From contig CAJAJL010000061.1 in NCBI GenBank assembly GCA_903940125.1, forward strand, positions 1 to 34,033: DNA of 34,033 bases, written 5' to 3'. The position numbers and the translations under genes were made by a program. The stretch's first letter is position 1; each line of letters opens with the position of its first letter. The stretch is from an uncultured Chlorobiaceae bacterium. Its GTDB lineage: Bacteria; Bacteroidota; Chlorobiia; Chlorobiales; Chlorobiaceae. This document shows, one piece after another, positions 16,201 to 22,885 of this stretch. Below the pieces are notes generated by a model, which worked only from the letters and a program-made list of their open reading frames with translations, was not told where the DNA came from and made no database searches.

Positions 16201-16649
16201 AAGGGCAACGTCATGCTGAATTAAATTTTCATGGTAGGGTTAAAAAAGCTATTCCCATTATTAATCAAAAGTTTAAAAATATTTTAGACCGGGCCGAAAA
16301 TGATTTTCAAGTTAAAAAGATTGGGTTAAAAAAAATAGAACAGTACCGGAAAGAAATGAAGCCTTTGACTGAAGAAAGCATGGAAGTTATGGAAGCTATA
16401 AGATCTGGAATTCTGTCAGATGCTAATAGTTGGAAACAAGCTGTGTATTTCTCATATGAAACTGCTGTCCGGTCTTATTTTTATTATACTTGGCTAAAAA
16501 GGACAGGAAATCTGCGGCAAGCTTATTTAGCAAGAGCTTATGCCGGCATTTCTGGCGTTGAACCAAACATTGAACCAGATTACAGTTGGGTTAATGCTGT
16601 TGGTAAAAATGGTTCTAAGGGTTGGAGACCTCCAACCAATAAGCGATAG
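13257..16649 (+). CDS. DUF4157-leader eCIS effector with clan CD peptidase-like domain
   Basis: Predicted cargo, 1,130 residues. Residues 1-192 are a DUF4157 leader: PGDRYEQEADAMADRVM (36-52), a CVSC pair (76/79), FSGVRIHADSHA and AHELTHIIQQ with the HExxH-type motif (184-188). After an acidic linker, residues 218-375 form a domain with VVLIAHGNASG (H284-G285) and DVIIRGCRIGRN (G343-C344), the His/Cys dyad layout of caspase/gingipain/CHAT peptidases. Residues about 600-860 look beta-rich. Residues 876-935 contain small-residue hydrophobic helices and a duplicated 16-residue unit. The rest is helical with C956 and C960. Delivery by the tail particle is inferred from context. Base composition drops from about 65% GC to about 38-40% inside the leader, pointing to an exchanged payload. 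Confidence 0.8.
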   Translation: MNSLIQINNNTSGSTRSVKLRKPSMTVQPKLTINTPGDRYEQEADAMADRVMRMPASEDKAKLVTGLIGGSVQRKCVSCKEEEKRNSIMRKESGALGGLSVSSSFASSLNASKGSGSPLPQATKSFMENAFSTDFSGVRIHADSHAAEMSRGINAKAFTYGRDIYFDQGKYAPENIEGKKLLAHELTHIIQQLLLIQRKPAAKLIKEDEEEKVELKQLKYVCVFVGYDLYGIQARRYLKIMMPDHYLIEASSMEDAMIKIRDNAKLFLKGGSAAHIAEVVLIAHGNASGFIKIPLIKGRRGITPEDIVQIQDEFKSGGLQKFQEVRSDVVSLFDNNTDVIIRGCRIGRNQETVDALAAFFGGHARVYAPKEYQAFTSRQLSSFNLDPKKAAINAFDHLVMQGFVPKEIIVSDDDKVRWVALNIPGKNIPESFFVNEENVDKIRHAGADDPSIQGLKDYLSSESIGSDNWGISSYSPPDDEDLDLMTAEELVNLAGEHLKKLRDIEANYPDNWRSIGEEAWWVLRCSEAWSRKPLSNKIFEHDYNGDPLGGMEYLTMPGLPADMIYLREQASKRPDLKTYQTDKFLDENLVKNTNPVNTEIEDISVDNKHKPLIQNSKDAFAKNRAIDDGKFFGSVGLENNFISEDSPMPTPNLNFDLDKISGNGPERTLVLRGEFKKPFEIKYERNLWLLKVKKVVVELNGKIDFKGDGEKELVLGLYGALSNKTGERIIGGGDKGEYTITKVEDKDTGLSGKLSGGIDLGSQSKTKDLDSSRLIGGKAEIYLIGQVAWGPLSQELKIVVLGYDETKSGADKLTIAGIKWSPIVTKAVIELPVSDGTKVKFDGTVKITIEAVPDWIKIIAKISESVGREVIVKDSVLIAGGANAGAMETGTFIAEDALASETMETGIFIGESALAGETIIMGGFVAGGVLAIYSYYKSIEEIEDFKELKRGANQGCEDFCGGYLAYLGILSSGKSEGMLWKEGQRHAELNFHGRVKKAIPIINQKFKNILDRAENDFQVKKIGLKKIEQYRKEMKPLTEESMEVMEAIRSGILSDANSWKQAVYFSYETAVRSYFYYTWLKRTGNLRQAYLARAYAGISGVEPNIEPDYSWVNAVGKNGSKGWRPPTNKR
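15913..16008 (+). repeat. 48-bp tandem duplication inside the effector gene
   Basis: Units 15913-15960 and 15961-16008 each encode a version of METG-FI-E-ALA-ET (residues 887-902 and 903-918). They are in frame and imperfect, so the duplication is not brand new. It lies inside the small-residue hydrophobic region. Confidence 0.85.
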
Positions 16650-16698
16650 TTTTGGGTCAGAATTATTTCATGGGAAATAACTAAATTTTGAATTTAGT
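16620..16698 (+). terminator. Paired hairpins at the end of the effector gene
   Basis: GGTTGGAG (16620-16627) and CTCCAACC (16630-16637) form an 8-bp inverted repeat within the last codons of the effector. An AT-rich stem, ACTAAATT/AATTTAGT (16680-16687 and 16691-16698), follows in the only large gap (182 bases) of the operon. Neither has a canonical T tract directly behind it. Together they could slow or partly stop transcription between effector and baseplate genes. Confidence 0.3.
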
Positions 16699-16831
16699 CT
16701 AAATAATAGTTTTTAAAAAAAGTGTGATGAGTAAATGACTTGGTCAATCCAGATAAAAGAACTATTGGTTGTTCAACATTCGAAATACATTGTTCTTTCA
16801 CAAAAAAAACAAATCAAAGTTAATTTCCAAC

Positions 16832-17623
16832 ATGCCCACAGGCTACTCCCGTTCCCCAAAACTCCTGAAAGGCGCTCTGATTGAATTTTCGGAGCGCTTT
16901 CTCGGCCCCATACCGAATGTGATCGTTTTCCAGTACAATCCTGAATCGATGACGCGGACGCTGGAAGTGTGGAACCAGAACGGCGGCGGTGCCTCGGGGG
17001 CGGAATCGACGTCAGGAAATGACACATCCCACACAGCTCAGCCGTTTGACCCACCGGAAAGTTTTAGCCTGGCGCTTGAACTGGATGCGGCAGATGCTCT
17101 TGAGAAACCTGAAAGTCACCCGGTAGCCTATCTCTCAGGTGTGGCCGACCGTATTGCCGCCATGGAGATGCTGCTGTACCCGCAGGGCGACAGTCTGCTC
17201 GGCGGGTTGCTCGGTTCGGTAACGGGTGCGCTCAGTGTTGGGGCCAGTGTTGGCGGAAGCAGTATCGGTGGTGCAATCGGAGGCGCAATTGGAGGTGCGG
17301 CAGGGGGTGTTCAGCCTGCCGCGAGGGGTACGGTTCCGGTCGTATTGTTCGTATGGGGCCCCGGGCGCATTGTCCCGGTGCGGCTCACCTCCTTTACTGT
17401 GGAAGAACAGGCATTTTCACCTCTGCTCTATCCTATTCGGGCCAAGGTGAATATCGGGCTGAAAATCCTTACCCCAAAGGACTTTCCAACCTGCAGCAAC
17501 CGCAAACTCAGTGAAGATTTGGCGGTAACAGCATTCAAGTTCACCCGCAAGCAGAAGGAAGTGCTGGCCATGGCCAACCTGGCTAACAGTGTGGAATCGA
17601 TACTCGGTATGCTGCCATTTTAA
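16832..17623 (+). CDS. CIS tube-initiator/adaptor protein (Afp7 N-terminal part)
   Basis: A 263-residue protein of the contractile injection tube-initiator family. It starts tube growth on the hub. Typical stretches: GALIEFSERFLGPIPNVIVFQYNPESMTRTLE early, and VVLFVWGPGRIVPVRLTSFTVEEQAFSPLLYPIRAKV late. I chose the ATG at 16832 because the family's conserved region begins right after it; the upstream open frame uses TTG. Residues about 119-166 are a Gly/Ala-rich hydrophobic insert with repeated GGAIGG units, like a glycine zipper. In Afp/PVC this domain and a LysM domain are fused in one protein; here LysM is the separate next gene. Confidence 0.85.
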   Translation: MPTGYSRSPKLLKGALIEFSERFLGPIPNVIVFQYNPESMTRTLEVWNQNGGGASGAESTSGNDTSHTAQPFDPPESFSLALELDAADALEKPESHPVAYLSGVADRIAAMEMLLYPQGDSLLGGLLGSVTGALSVGASVGGSSIGGAIGGAIGGAAGGVQPAARGTVPVVLFVWGPGRIVPVRLTSFTVEEQAFSPLLYPIRAKVNIGLKILTPKDFPTCSNRKLSEDLAVTAFKFTRKQKEVLAMANLANSVESILGMLPF

Positions 17624-17640
17624 TCTCAAAACCAAGCACC

Positions 17641-17913
17641 ATGTTCTCCGACGAAAGCAGGTATAAAAATGCTACACAATACGAAGTAAAGGATCATCGA
17701 GGAAGAACCGTGAAAGTGGTCGCCACCCCGGATGTCCCGAAATATTCGATTCTGGGATATCATTTACGCAAACAGGGGCAGCGCATCGACCACCTGGCAG
17801 CCAGATACCTGAATGAACCGACGGCTTTCTGGCGCATTGCAGAAGCCAATGACGCCATGCTGGCCGAATCGATGAGCGAACAGCAGGAAATTGCCATTCC
17901 AACAAAACGATGA
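17641..17913 (+). CDS. LysM-domain baseplate protein (Afp7 C-terminal part)
   Basis: A 90-residue protein. The second half is LysM-like: YSILGYHLRKQGQRIDHLAARYLNEPTAFWRIAEAND, ending with a short tail (QQEIAIPTKR). In phage and eCIS baseplates (T4 gp53, Afp7) this fold ties the hub to the wedges rather than binding cell wall. It lies 17 bases after the tube-initiator gene and 3 bases before the hub gene. The family is usually encoded on one polypeptide with the initiator domain in Afp/PVC. Confidence 0.85.
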   Translation: MFSDESRYKNATQYEVKDHRGRTVKVVATPDVPKYSILGYHLRKQGQRIDHLAARYLNEPTAFWRIAEANDAMLAESMSEQQEIAIPTKR

Positions 17914-17916
17914 TCC

Positions 17917-18984
17917 ATGGGACTTGATATACTGATTTGTGTTGACGACACTCCGAATCAGAACCTGACCACGATGGTGAGCAGTGTGGAAGTGTATGAG
18001 AAGATGGATCAGAATACATCGTATAAACTGAAATTCATGGTGGATATCTGTGATGGCGATATTGCCGACCAGATCCAGAAGGAGAGCTCTCCCGGAAAAA
18101 TATTGAGCGTGCTGGCAAAGGCGCATGAAGAGATGGTATGCCTGGTAAAAGGCCCTGTTGCGCAACAGCAGGCGCACTTGGTCCATGGCGGGGCGGGTTC
18201 GTGGCTGCATGTGGAAGGGGAAGACAGTGGGCATCTCATGGATCGCAAGACAACGTTCCACCAGACCTCTTCGGAATCCGATGCCGATATTGCATGGAAT
18301 ATCATAAATAACCTCAACAGCATGACTGCCGATGTGGCAGCAACCCCTGATTCGGCATATAAGGAGGAGGTTCACAGCCATGTGCAGCGCGATACCGATC
18401 TGAACCTGCTCAGGAGTCTGGCCCGGCGCAACGGATTTCATTTCTGGATTACCTGGGAGCCGGATGGTGCGGCAACCGGTCATTTCAAGTCACGTGACCT
18501 CGACGGGAAACCCACCGCAACCCTGGTAGTGAACCGTGAAGATTACAACATCGACTCCCTGAGGGTCACGGCCGATACCCACCGTCCATCGCAGATTGTG
18601 GGTATGCAACTCGACCTGCGGACAAAAACGTTGATCGATGGAAGTCTGACCCTCATCGATACCTCCCTTGGGTCAAGCAGTCTGGCGGATGTGTCCGGAC
18701 CGATCCCTGAATCGATGCATCTTGCTCCAACCGTTGACAATTCAGGTGCCATGCTGGCTCGTAGCCGTGGGGCGTTACGGGATGCGCAATGGTTCATCAC
18801 CGCCACCTGCAGCACCAATCTTAACCGGTTGTGCAACATCGTGCGATATCACACCATCGTGGAAGTGCAGGGCGCGGGGAACAGGTACAGCGGGAAATAC
18901 TATGTGACCGGTGTAAAACATATTATTGATGCAGCCGCTTACAAAATGGAGCTGGAACTGGCACGGAATGCCTGGGGCAACTGA
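17917..18984 (+). CDS. Baseplate hub protein (gp27/gpD-like, VgrG N-terminal module)
   Basis: A 355-residue hub protein that would form the trimeric ring linking spike to tube. Key stretches are VSSVEVYEKMDQNTSYKLKFMVD (first barrel), the EVHSHVQRDTDLNLLRSLARRNGFHFWI motif typical of gpD/VgrG hubs, and the final barrel YSGKYYVTGVKHIID. Length is normal for a hub without a spike. In Afp8/VgrG the hub and the spike are fused; here the spike is the next gene. Confidence 0.88.
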   Translation: MGLDILICVDDTPNQNLTTMVSSVEVYEKMDQNTSYKLKFMVDICDGDIADQIQKESSPGKILSVLAKAHEEMVCLVKGPVAQQQAHLVHGGAGSWLHVEGEDSGHLMDRKTTFHQTSSESDADIAWNIINNLNSMTADVAATPDSAYKEEVHSHVQRDTDLNLLRSLARRNGFHFWITWEPDGAATGHFKSRDLDGKPTATLVVNREDYNIDSLRVTADTHRPSQIVGMQLDLRTKTLIDGSLTLIDTSLGSSSLADVSGPIPESMHLAPTVDNSGAMLARSRGALRDAQWFITATCSTNLNRLCNIVRYHTIVEVQGAGNRYSGKYYVTGVKHIIDAAAYKMELELARNAWGN

Positions 18985-19025
18985 CGGCCTTGATAACCTG
19001 GTGCATTTGAAAAAAACTGAATATA

Positions 19026-19730
19026 ATGGAGAATCAGAATATTGACCAGGTGTTGCAATGGATACGAGGCCGTTTTTTCGGCAAGTACAGGGGCACAGTC
19101 ACCAATAATAATGATCTGACCCACAGGGGAAGAGTTGAGGTGAGCGTACCGGCTGTCCTGGATTCGCTTAAAGTGTGGGCAATGCCATGCCTTCCTTATA
19201 CCGGGAATCATGTGGGTGTTTATACGATCCCTGAACCCGGCGCAGGGGTTTGGGTTGAATTTGAAGGCGGGGATCCTTCATTCGCGATCTGGACAGGAGG
19301 ATTCTGGGCGGATAATGAGCTCCCCAAAAATGAAGAGGGTACGGAAGCAAAACCATCACTGCGCTTGATCCGTAGTGAAAAGGGACTGATGATCACCTTT
19401 GACGATAATTCGGAAAAGATCACCCTGAGCGATCAGAACGGCTCCAACATCATGACTATCGAGGTGCAATCCGGCAAGATCCGGCTGCAGGCCAGCTTGA
19501 AAGTGGTTGTGGAAGCACCGCAGATCGAACTGGTAGAAAATGCCACACATCCTCTTGTATTCGGCGATAACCTGTTGCAATACCTGAACCAGCTTGTACT
19601 AACCTACAATGCCCATATGCACCCGGGTGAACTTGCACTGGGTGTACTTCCTGTGACGCCCGCACCACCAGTCCTTCCCATGCCACCGGCCTTGCCGGAT
19701 CTTTTGTCGATCAGGGTAACAACAGGATAA
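19026..19730 (+). CDS. Baseplate spike protein (gpV/gp5-like OB fold)
   Basis: A 234-residue protein. Residues about 18-110 form the OB-fold of the gpV/gp5/VgrG spike family (GKYRGTVTNNNDLTHRGRVEVSVP, VYTIPEPGAGVWVEFEGGDP, AIWTGGFW). Residues about 118-165 look like the start of a triple beta-helix needle (LMITFDDNSEKITLSDQNGS). The end is Pro-rich. It is short for a membrane-piercing needle, so a separate tip protein would be expected. It follows the hub gene after 41 bases and has no good ribosome site. Confidence 0.9.
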   Translation: MENQNIDQVLQWIRGRFFGKYRGTVTNNNDLTHRGRVEVSVPAVLDSLKVWAMPCLPYTGNHVGVYTIPEPGAGVWVEFEGGDPSFAIWTGGFWADNELPKNEEGTEAKPSLRLIRSEKGLMITFDDNSEKITLSDQNGSNIMTIEVQSGKIRLQASLKVVVEAPQIELVENATHPLVFGDNLLQYLNQLVLTYNAHMHPGELALGVLPVTPAPPVLPMPPALPDLLSIRVTTG

Positions 19731-19741
19731 AATATAGAGTT

Positions 19742-20002
19742 ATGCCATTAAAAGCAGGATCATTATCAGGTTCAGACTACGACAACAGCATGGCAGCCGC
19801 TATGGAAGCGGCATTTAATACTGAATGGCCAAAAGTGATGGGTAGTACTCCTCCCGCTTCAAACGACCAGATGAAATTAATGTTCATCGCAATCGCCCAG
19901 GGGGTCATCAGCCATCTAAGTAACAATTCCGAGGCTTTTGTCGTTGAAATTACCAATGGCAAATCGAAGGGAGATACGGGCAAAGTAACAATTTCAACCT
20001 GA
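19742..20002 (+). CDS. Small eCIS protein of unknown function at the PAAR position
   Basis: An 86-residue protein, MPLKAGSLSGSDYDNSMAAAMEAAF, with a helical first two thirds (MKLMFIAIAQGVISHLSNN) and a strand at the end (AFVVEITNGKSKGDTGKVTIS). It lacks the repeated PAAR motif and any cysteine or His cluster, so it is not a PAAR tip. I recall similar small proteins in phages near baseplate genes but no function. It lies between spike and gp25. Confidence 0.7.
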   Translation: MPLKAGSLSGSDYDNSMAAAMEAAFNTEWPKVMGSTPPASNDQMKLMFIAIAQGVISHLSNNSEAFVVEITNGKSKGDTGKVTIST

Positions 20003-20015
20003 CATTGAAACGACC

Positions 20016-20393
20016 GTGAAACAAATCATTCACAGCATCCGCTACCCATTTGCCATAGACGATGGACTTGGTACCCTGGCCGAAGAGATCGATTATGCCG
20101 CCCATGTAGAGCAAATGATCAAACAGGTGCTCTTTACCAGTCCCGGCGAACGGGTCAACCGTCCCACTTTCGGCTGCGGAATCAACAGGATGGTGTTTGC
20201 TCCCAACAGCGATGAAAGTGCAAATCTCACGAAAGTGATTATCAACCAGGCGCTTGACAAGTGGCTGGGGAGCCTTATCGAGGTTATTGATGTGGATGCT
20301 GCAGCCAGAAACGAAACCCTCGAAATAAAGATTGTTTACCTGTTACGTGCCAGGCAGGAACGCAGGTATTTAAACCTTGAAGTGACCATATGA
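20016..20393 (+). CDS. gp25/GPW-like baseplate wedge protein (Afp9-like)
   Basis: A 125-residue member of the gp25 lysozyme-like fold family, which has no lysozyme activity and triggers sheath assembly from the baseplate. Diagnostic features: YPFAIDDGLGTLAEE at the start and SPGERVNRPTFGCGINRMVF. The C-terminus (RRYLNLEVTI) is the usual closing strand. The start is GTG (20016). Its stop overlaps the ATG of the next gene by 4 bases (ATGA). Confidence 0.92.
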   Translation: MKQIIHSIRYPFAIDDGLGTLAEEIDYAAHVEQMIKQVLFTSPGERVNRPTFGCGINRMVFAPNSDESANLTKVIINQALDKWLGSLIEVIDVDAAARNETLEIKIVYLLRARQERRYLNLEVTI

Positions 20394-22885
20394 GCGCAAC
20401 CACCGACAGGATCAATGAACTGCTTAAGAAGGATGAAGTTACCAAGCCTCAACAGGATAAGGTAACCGGGATAGACTTCATCGAGGTTGACCCGTCCCAG
20501 ACCATCCTGAACATCCATTTCATCAGATCCGCTGCCACTCTTCAGTCACCGCTGGCTGGCACCATTTCGGCCAGCGACCTGAAAATTTACAGCCCCGGAG
20601 AAAAATTACCAGTCATCGAGGTCGCTTCGGTTGCCTGGAGTGCCGACAAGGAGGTAATGAAGGTAACCACAAAGCAAAAAGGGGACTTCAACCTCTACCG
20701 GTTCAGGATCGATGATGCGCGGATCGACGACTATTTCAATGATGTAAGCTTCAGCTTCAAGGCCAACTGTCCGAGTGACCTTGATTGCAGGCCATGCGAC
20801 CACGCATGCCCCCCGGATAAGCCGGTTGATTTTCCGGTCGACTACCAGGCGCGTGATTTCTGGAGTTATCGCAGAGCCCTGCTCGATTTTGCGGCATTGC
20901 GATACCCCGACTGGCCCGACAGGCTTGAGGCTGATGCCGGGGTCATGATGGCGGAACTGATGAGTGCTCTCGGGGATGAAATGTCCTACTACCAGGATCG
21001 GGTCAGCAGGGAAGCCTACCTTGAAACTGCCACCCAGCGCCGTTCTATCCGTCGGCATGCTCGTCTTATTGACTACCAGATGCACGACGGGCTCGGGGCG
21101 AAAGGCTGGCTTGATATAACGGCAGATTCAGTTACTCATTCCGTTGATGCTGGAACCGCTGTATCTGCAACAAGCGATGACAGCACCACCATTAATTTTG
21201 AGATAGGAGAAGGCATTGCTCTCTATACCGATCCAGTCGTTCCATCAAAGATAACATCGTTCCCGCTTGATTCTTCTGTAAATCAACTTGATCCGCATAT
21301 ATGGGATAAGAACGACACCTGTCTTCCGGTCGGCACAACCGAGTTGTTCATTGAAGGACATTATCAGGCAGTATTTAATGCGCTCGGGCTTCCGAAATGG
21401 GTGCTGTTGCAAACCAACCCGTCCGATCCTGCTCAACCCGTGAGGAAACAACTGGTGCGCCTGACGGAAGTGACCGATACGAGTGATGCTGTTTTGAACA
21501 AGGATATCACCCATCTCGTTTGGGAAAAAGAACAGGCCCTCCAGTATGAATTCGATCTGACCGTGCTCCAGGTACGGTGCAATATTGTTCCGATAACGGC
21601 AGGATTGACTCAAACGGCCTATTGTATCATCAAAAAGGAGCTATCCTCCCTGAGTTCTGATCAACTGGCCGGTTTTGAGAAAAACATTGCTGGAGAAACA
21701 ATTGCAGGAGAGACCGTCAACCGGATCGGGCATGACGGTTCAGCAACCTACCTTTTCACTCTCCCAGGTTCAAACGCGCTGCCTCTGGTCTACCTCGGTG
21801 ACGATCCGCACCAATTCAACAGCCCCGAAATCATTCTTGAAGAGGTTGCATTTGATGCTGGAACAAAAACATGGAAACCTACGCTGGTCGACAGTGACTG
21901 GCAATACAGACCTGCCCTGGTGGGGATCCACCCTTCCAATCCTTCCGAACGTCATTTTACCCTTGATGATGGAACCTGGCAGGGAGTTGCAGGGTATCAG
22001 CGCATTGGTAAAGAAATTATCCATTCCGACTATGCCATGCAGAGCGGGGTCACGATCCGTTTCGGGGATAATGAGTTTGGAATGGTTCCAGAAGCAGGAT
22101 CAGTATTCAGGGTACGGTACAGGTTGGGCGGAACCCGCAGAAGCAATGTCGCTGCGGATACAATTCAGTTACCTTCCTCATCGAAAAGTAAGATCAGATA
22201 CACCAATCCTCTGCCTGCATCAGGCGGGTGGGATGCTGAGACCCCTGAAGAAGTTCGGCAACTCGCCCCGGAGGCATTCCGTGCAATCACCTACCGGGCG
22301 GTGCGTCCTGAAGATTATGCGGAAGCTGCGGAACGTCTGCCCTGGGTACAAAAAGCGGGTGCAGCTTTCCGCTGGACCGGAAGCTGGCTCACCGCCTTTG
22401 TTACCCCCGATCCCAGGGGAAAGGTCACCCTTGATCCTCCGGAGCGCAAGGATCTAACAAACCAGCTTGACCGATTCAGACAGGCAGGAAGAGAAGTATG
22501 TGTCATGGATCCGCTTTATGCCAGCCTCGACCTTGAAATCGATATCTGCGTTTCAACCGATGCCTACCCGGGGCAGGTGAAAGAGCGTGTGATGGAGAGA
22601 CTTGTCGGGTACAAATGCACCAGAGTCGGATCAGCATATTTCTCCCCTGACCGGTTTACGTTCGGAACCAACCTTGAACGATCGACCCTTGAAGCGGTCA
22701 TTCAACATGTAAAAGGGGTGAACGCGGTGGGAAAAATAACATTCAGGCGTAAAGGGTGGTTTGGATGGCGGATCTTCAGCGGCATGCAATACGATCCGGG
22801 GAAAAATACCATTATCAGGGTTGCCAACGATCCCCTCCATCCTGACAGGGGAAGTCTCAAAATCCATACGTACAGAGGCCTATGA
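20390..22885 (+). CDS. Baseplate wedge protein 1 (gpJ/gp6-like, Afp11-type)
   Basis: An 831-residue wedge component (putative baseplate assembly protein family). Landmarks: DYQARDFWSYRRALLDFAALRYPDWPDR, then DEMSYYQDRVSREAYLETATQR (about 150-218), and late RVRYRLGGTRRSN, TPEEVRQLAPEAFRAI and AVRPEDYAEAAERLPWVQKA. A four-cysteine cluster CPSDLDCRPCDHAC (C127, C133, C136, C140) looks like a metal or Fe-S site. The protein would form the inner ring of the baseplate with the next gene product and trigger the conformational switch. Its stop overlaps the next ATG. Confidence 0.92.
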   Translation: MSATTDRINELLKKDEVTKPQQDKVTGIDFIEVDPSQTILNIHFIRSAATLQSPLAGTISASDLKIYSPGEKLPVIEVASVAWSADKEVMKVTTKQKGDFNLYRFRIDDARIDDYFNDVSFSFKANCPSDLDCRPCDHACPPDKPVDFPVDYQARDFWSYRRALLDFAALRYPDWPDRLEADAGVMMAELMSALGDEMSYYQDRVSREAYLETATQRRSIRRHARLIDYQMHDGLGAKGWLDITADSVTHSVDAGTAVSATSDDSTTINFEIGEGIALYTDPVVPSKITSFPLDSSVNQLDPHIWDKNDTCLPVGTTELFIEGHYQAVFNALGLPKWVLLQTNPSDPAQPVRKQLVRLTEVTDTSDAVLNKDITHLVWEKEQALQYEFDLTVLQVRCNIVPITAGLTQTAYCIIKKELSSLSSDQLAGFEKNIAGETIAGETVNRIGHDGSATYLFTLPGSNALPLVYLGDDPHQFNSPEIILEEVAFDAGTKTWKPTLVDSDWQYRPALVGIHPSNPSERHFTLDDGTWQGVAGYQRIGKEIIHSDYAMQSGVTIRFGDNEFGMVPEAGSVFRVRYRLGGTRRSNVAADTIQLPSSSKSKIRYTNPLPASGGWDAETPEEVRQLAPEAFRAITYRAVRPEDYAEAAERLPWVQKAGAAFRWTGSWLTAFVTPDPRGKVTLDPPERKDLTNQLDRFRQAGREVCVMDPLYASLDLEIDICVSTDAYPGQVKERVMERLVGYKCTRVGSAYFSPDRFTFGTNLERSTLEAVIQHVKGVNAVGKITFRRKGWFGWRIFSGMQYDPGKNTIIRVANDPLHPDRGSLKIHTYRGL

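Noticed and set aside
21675-22457. 260-codon plus-strand frame inside wedge protein 1
   Set aside because: Arg/Ser/Pro-rich out-of-frame reading of a well-supported gene.
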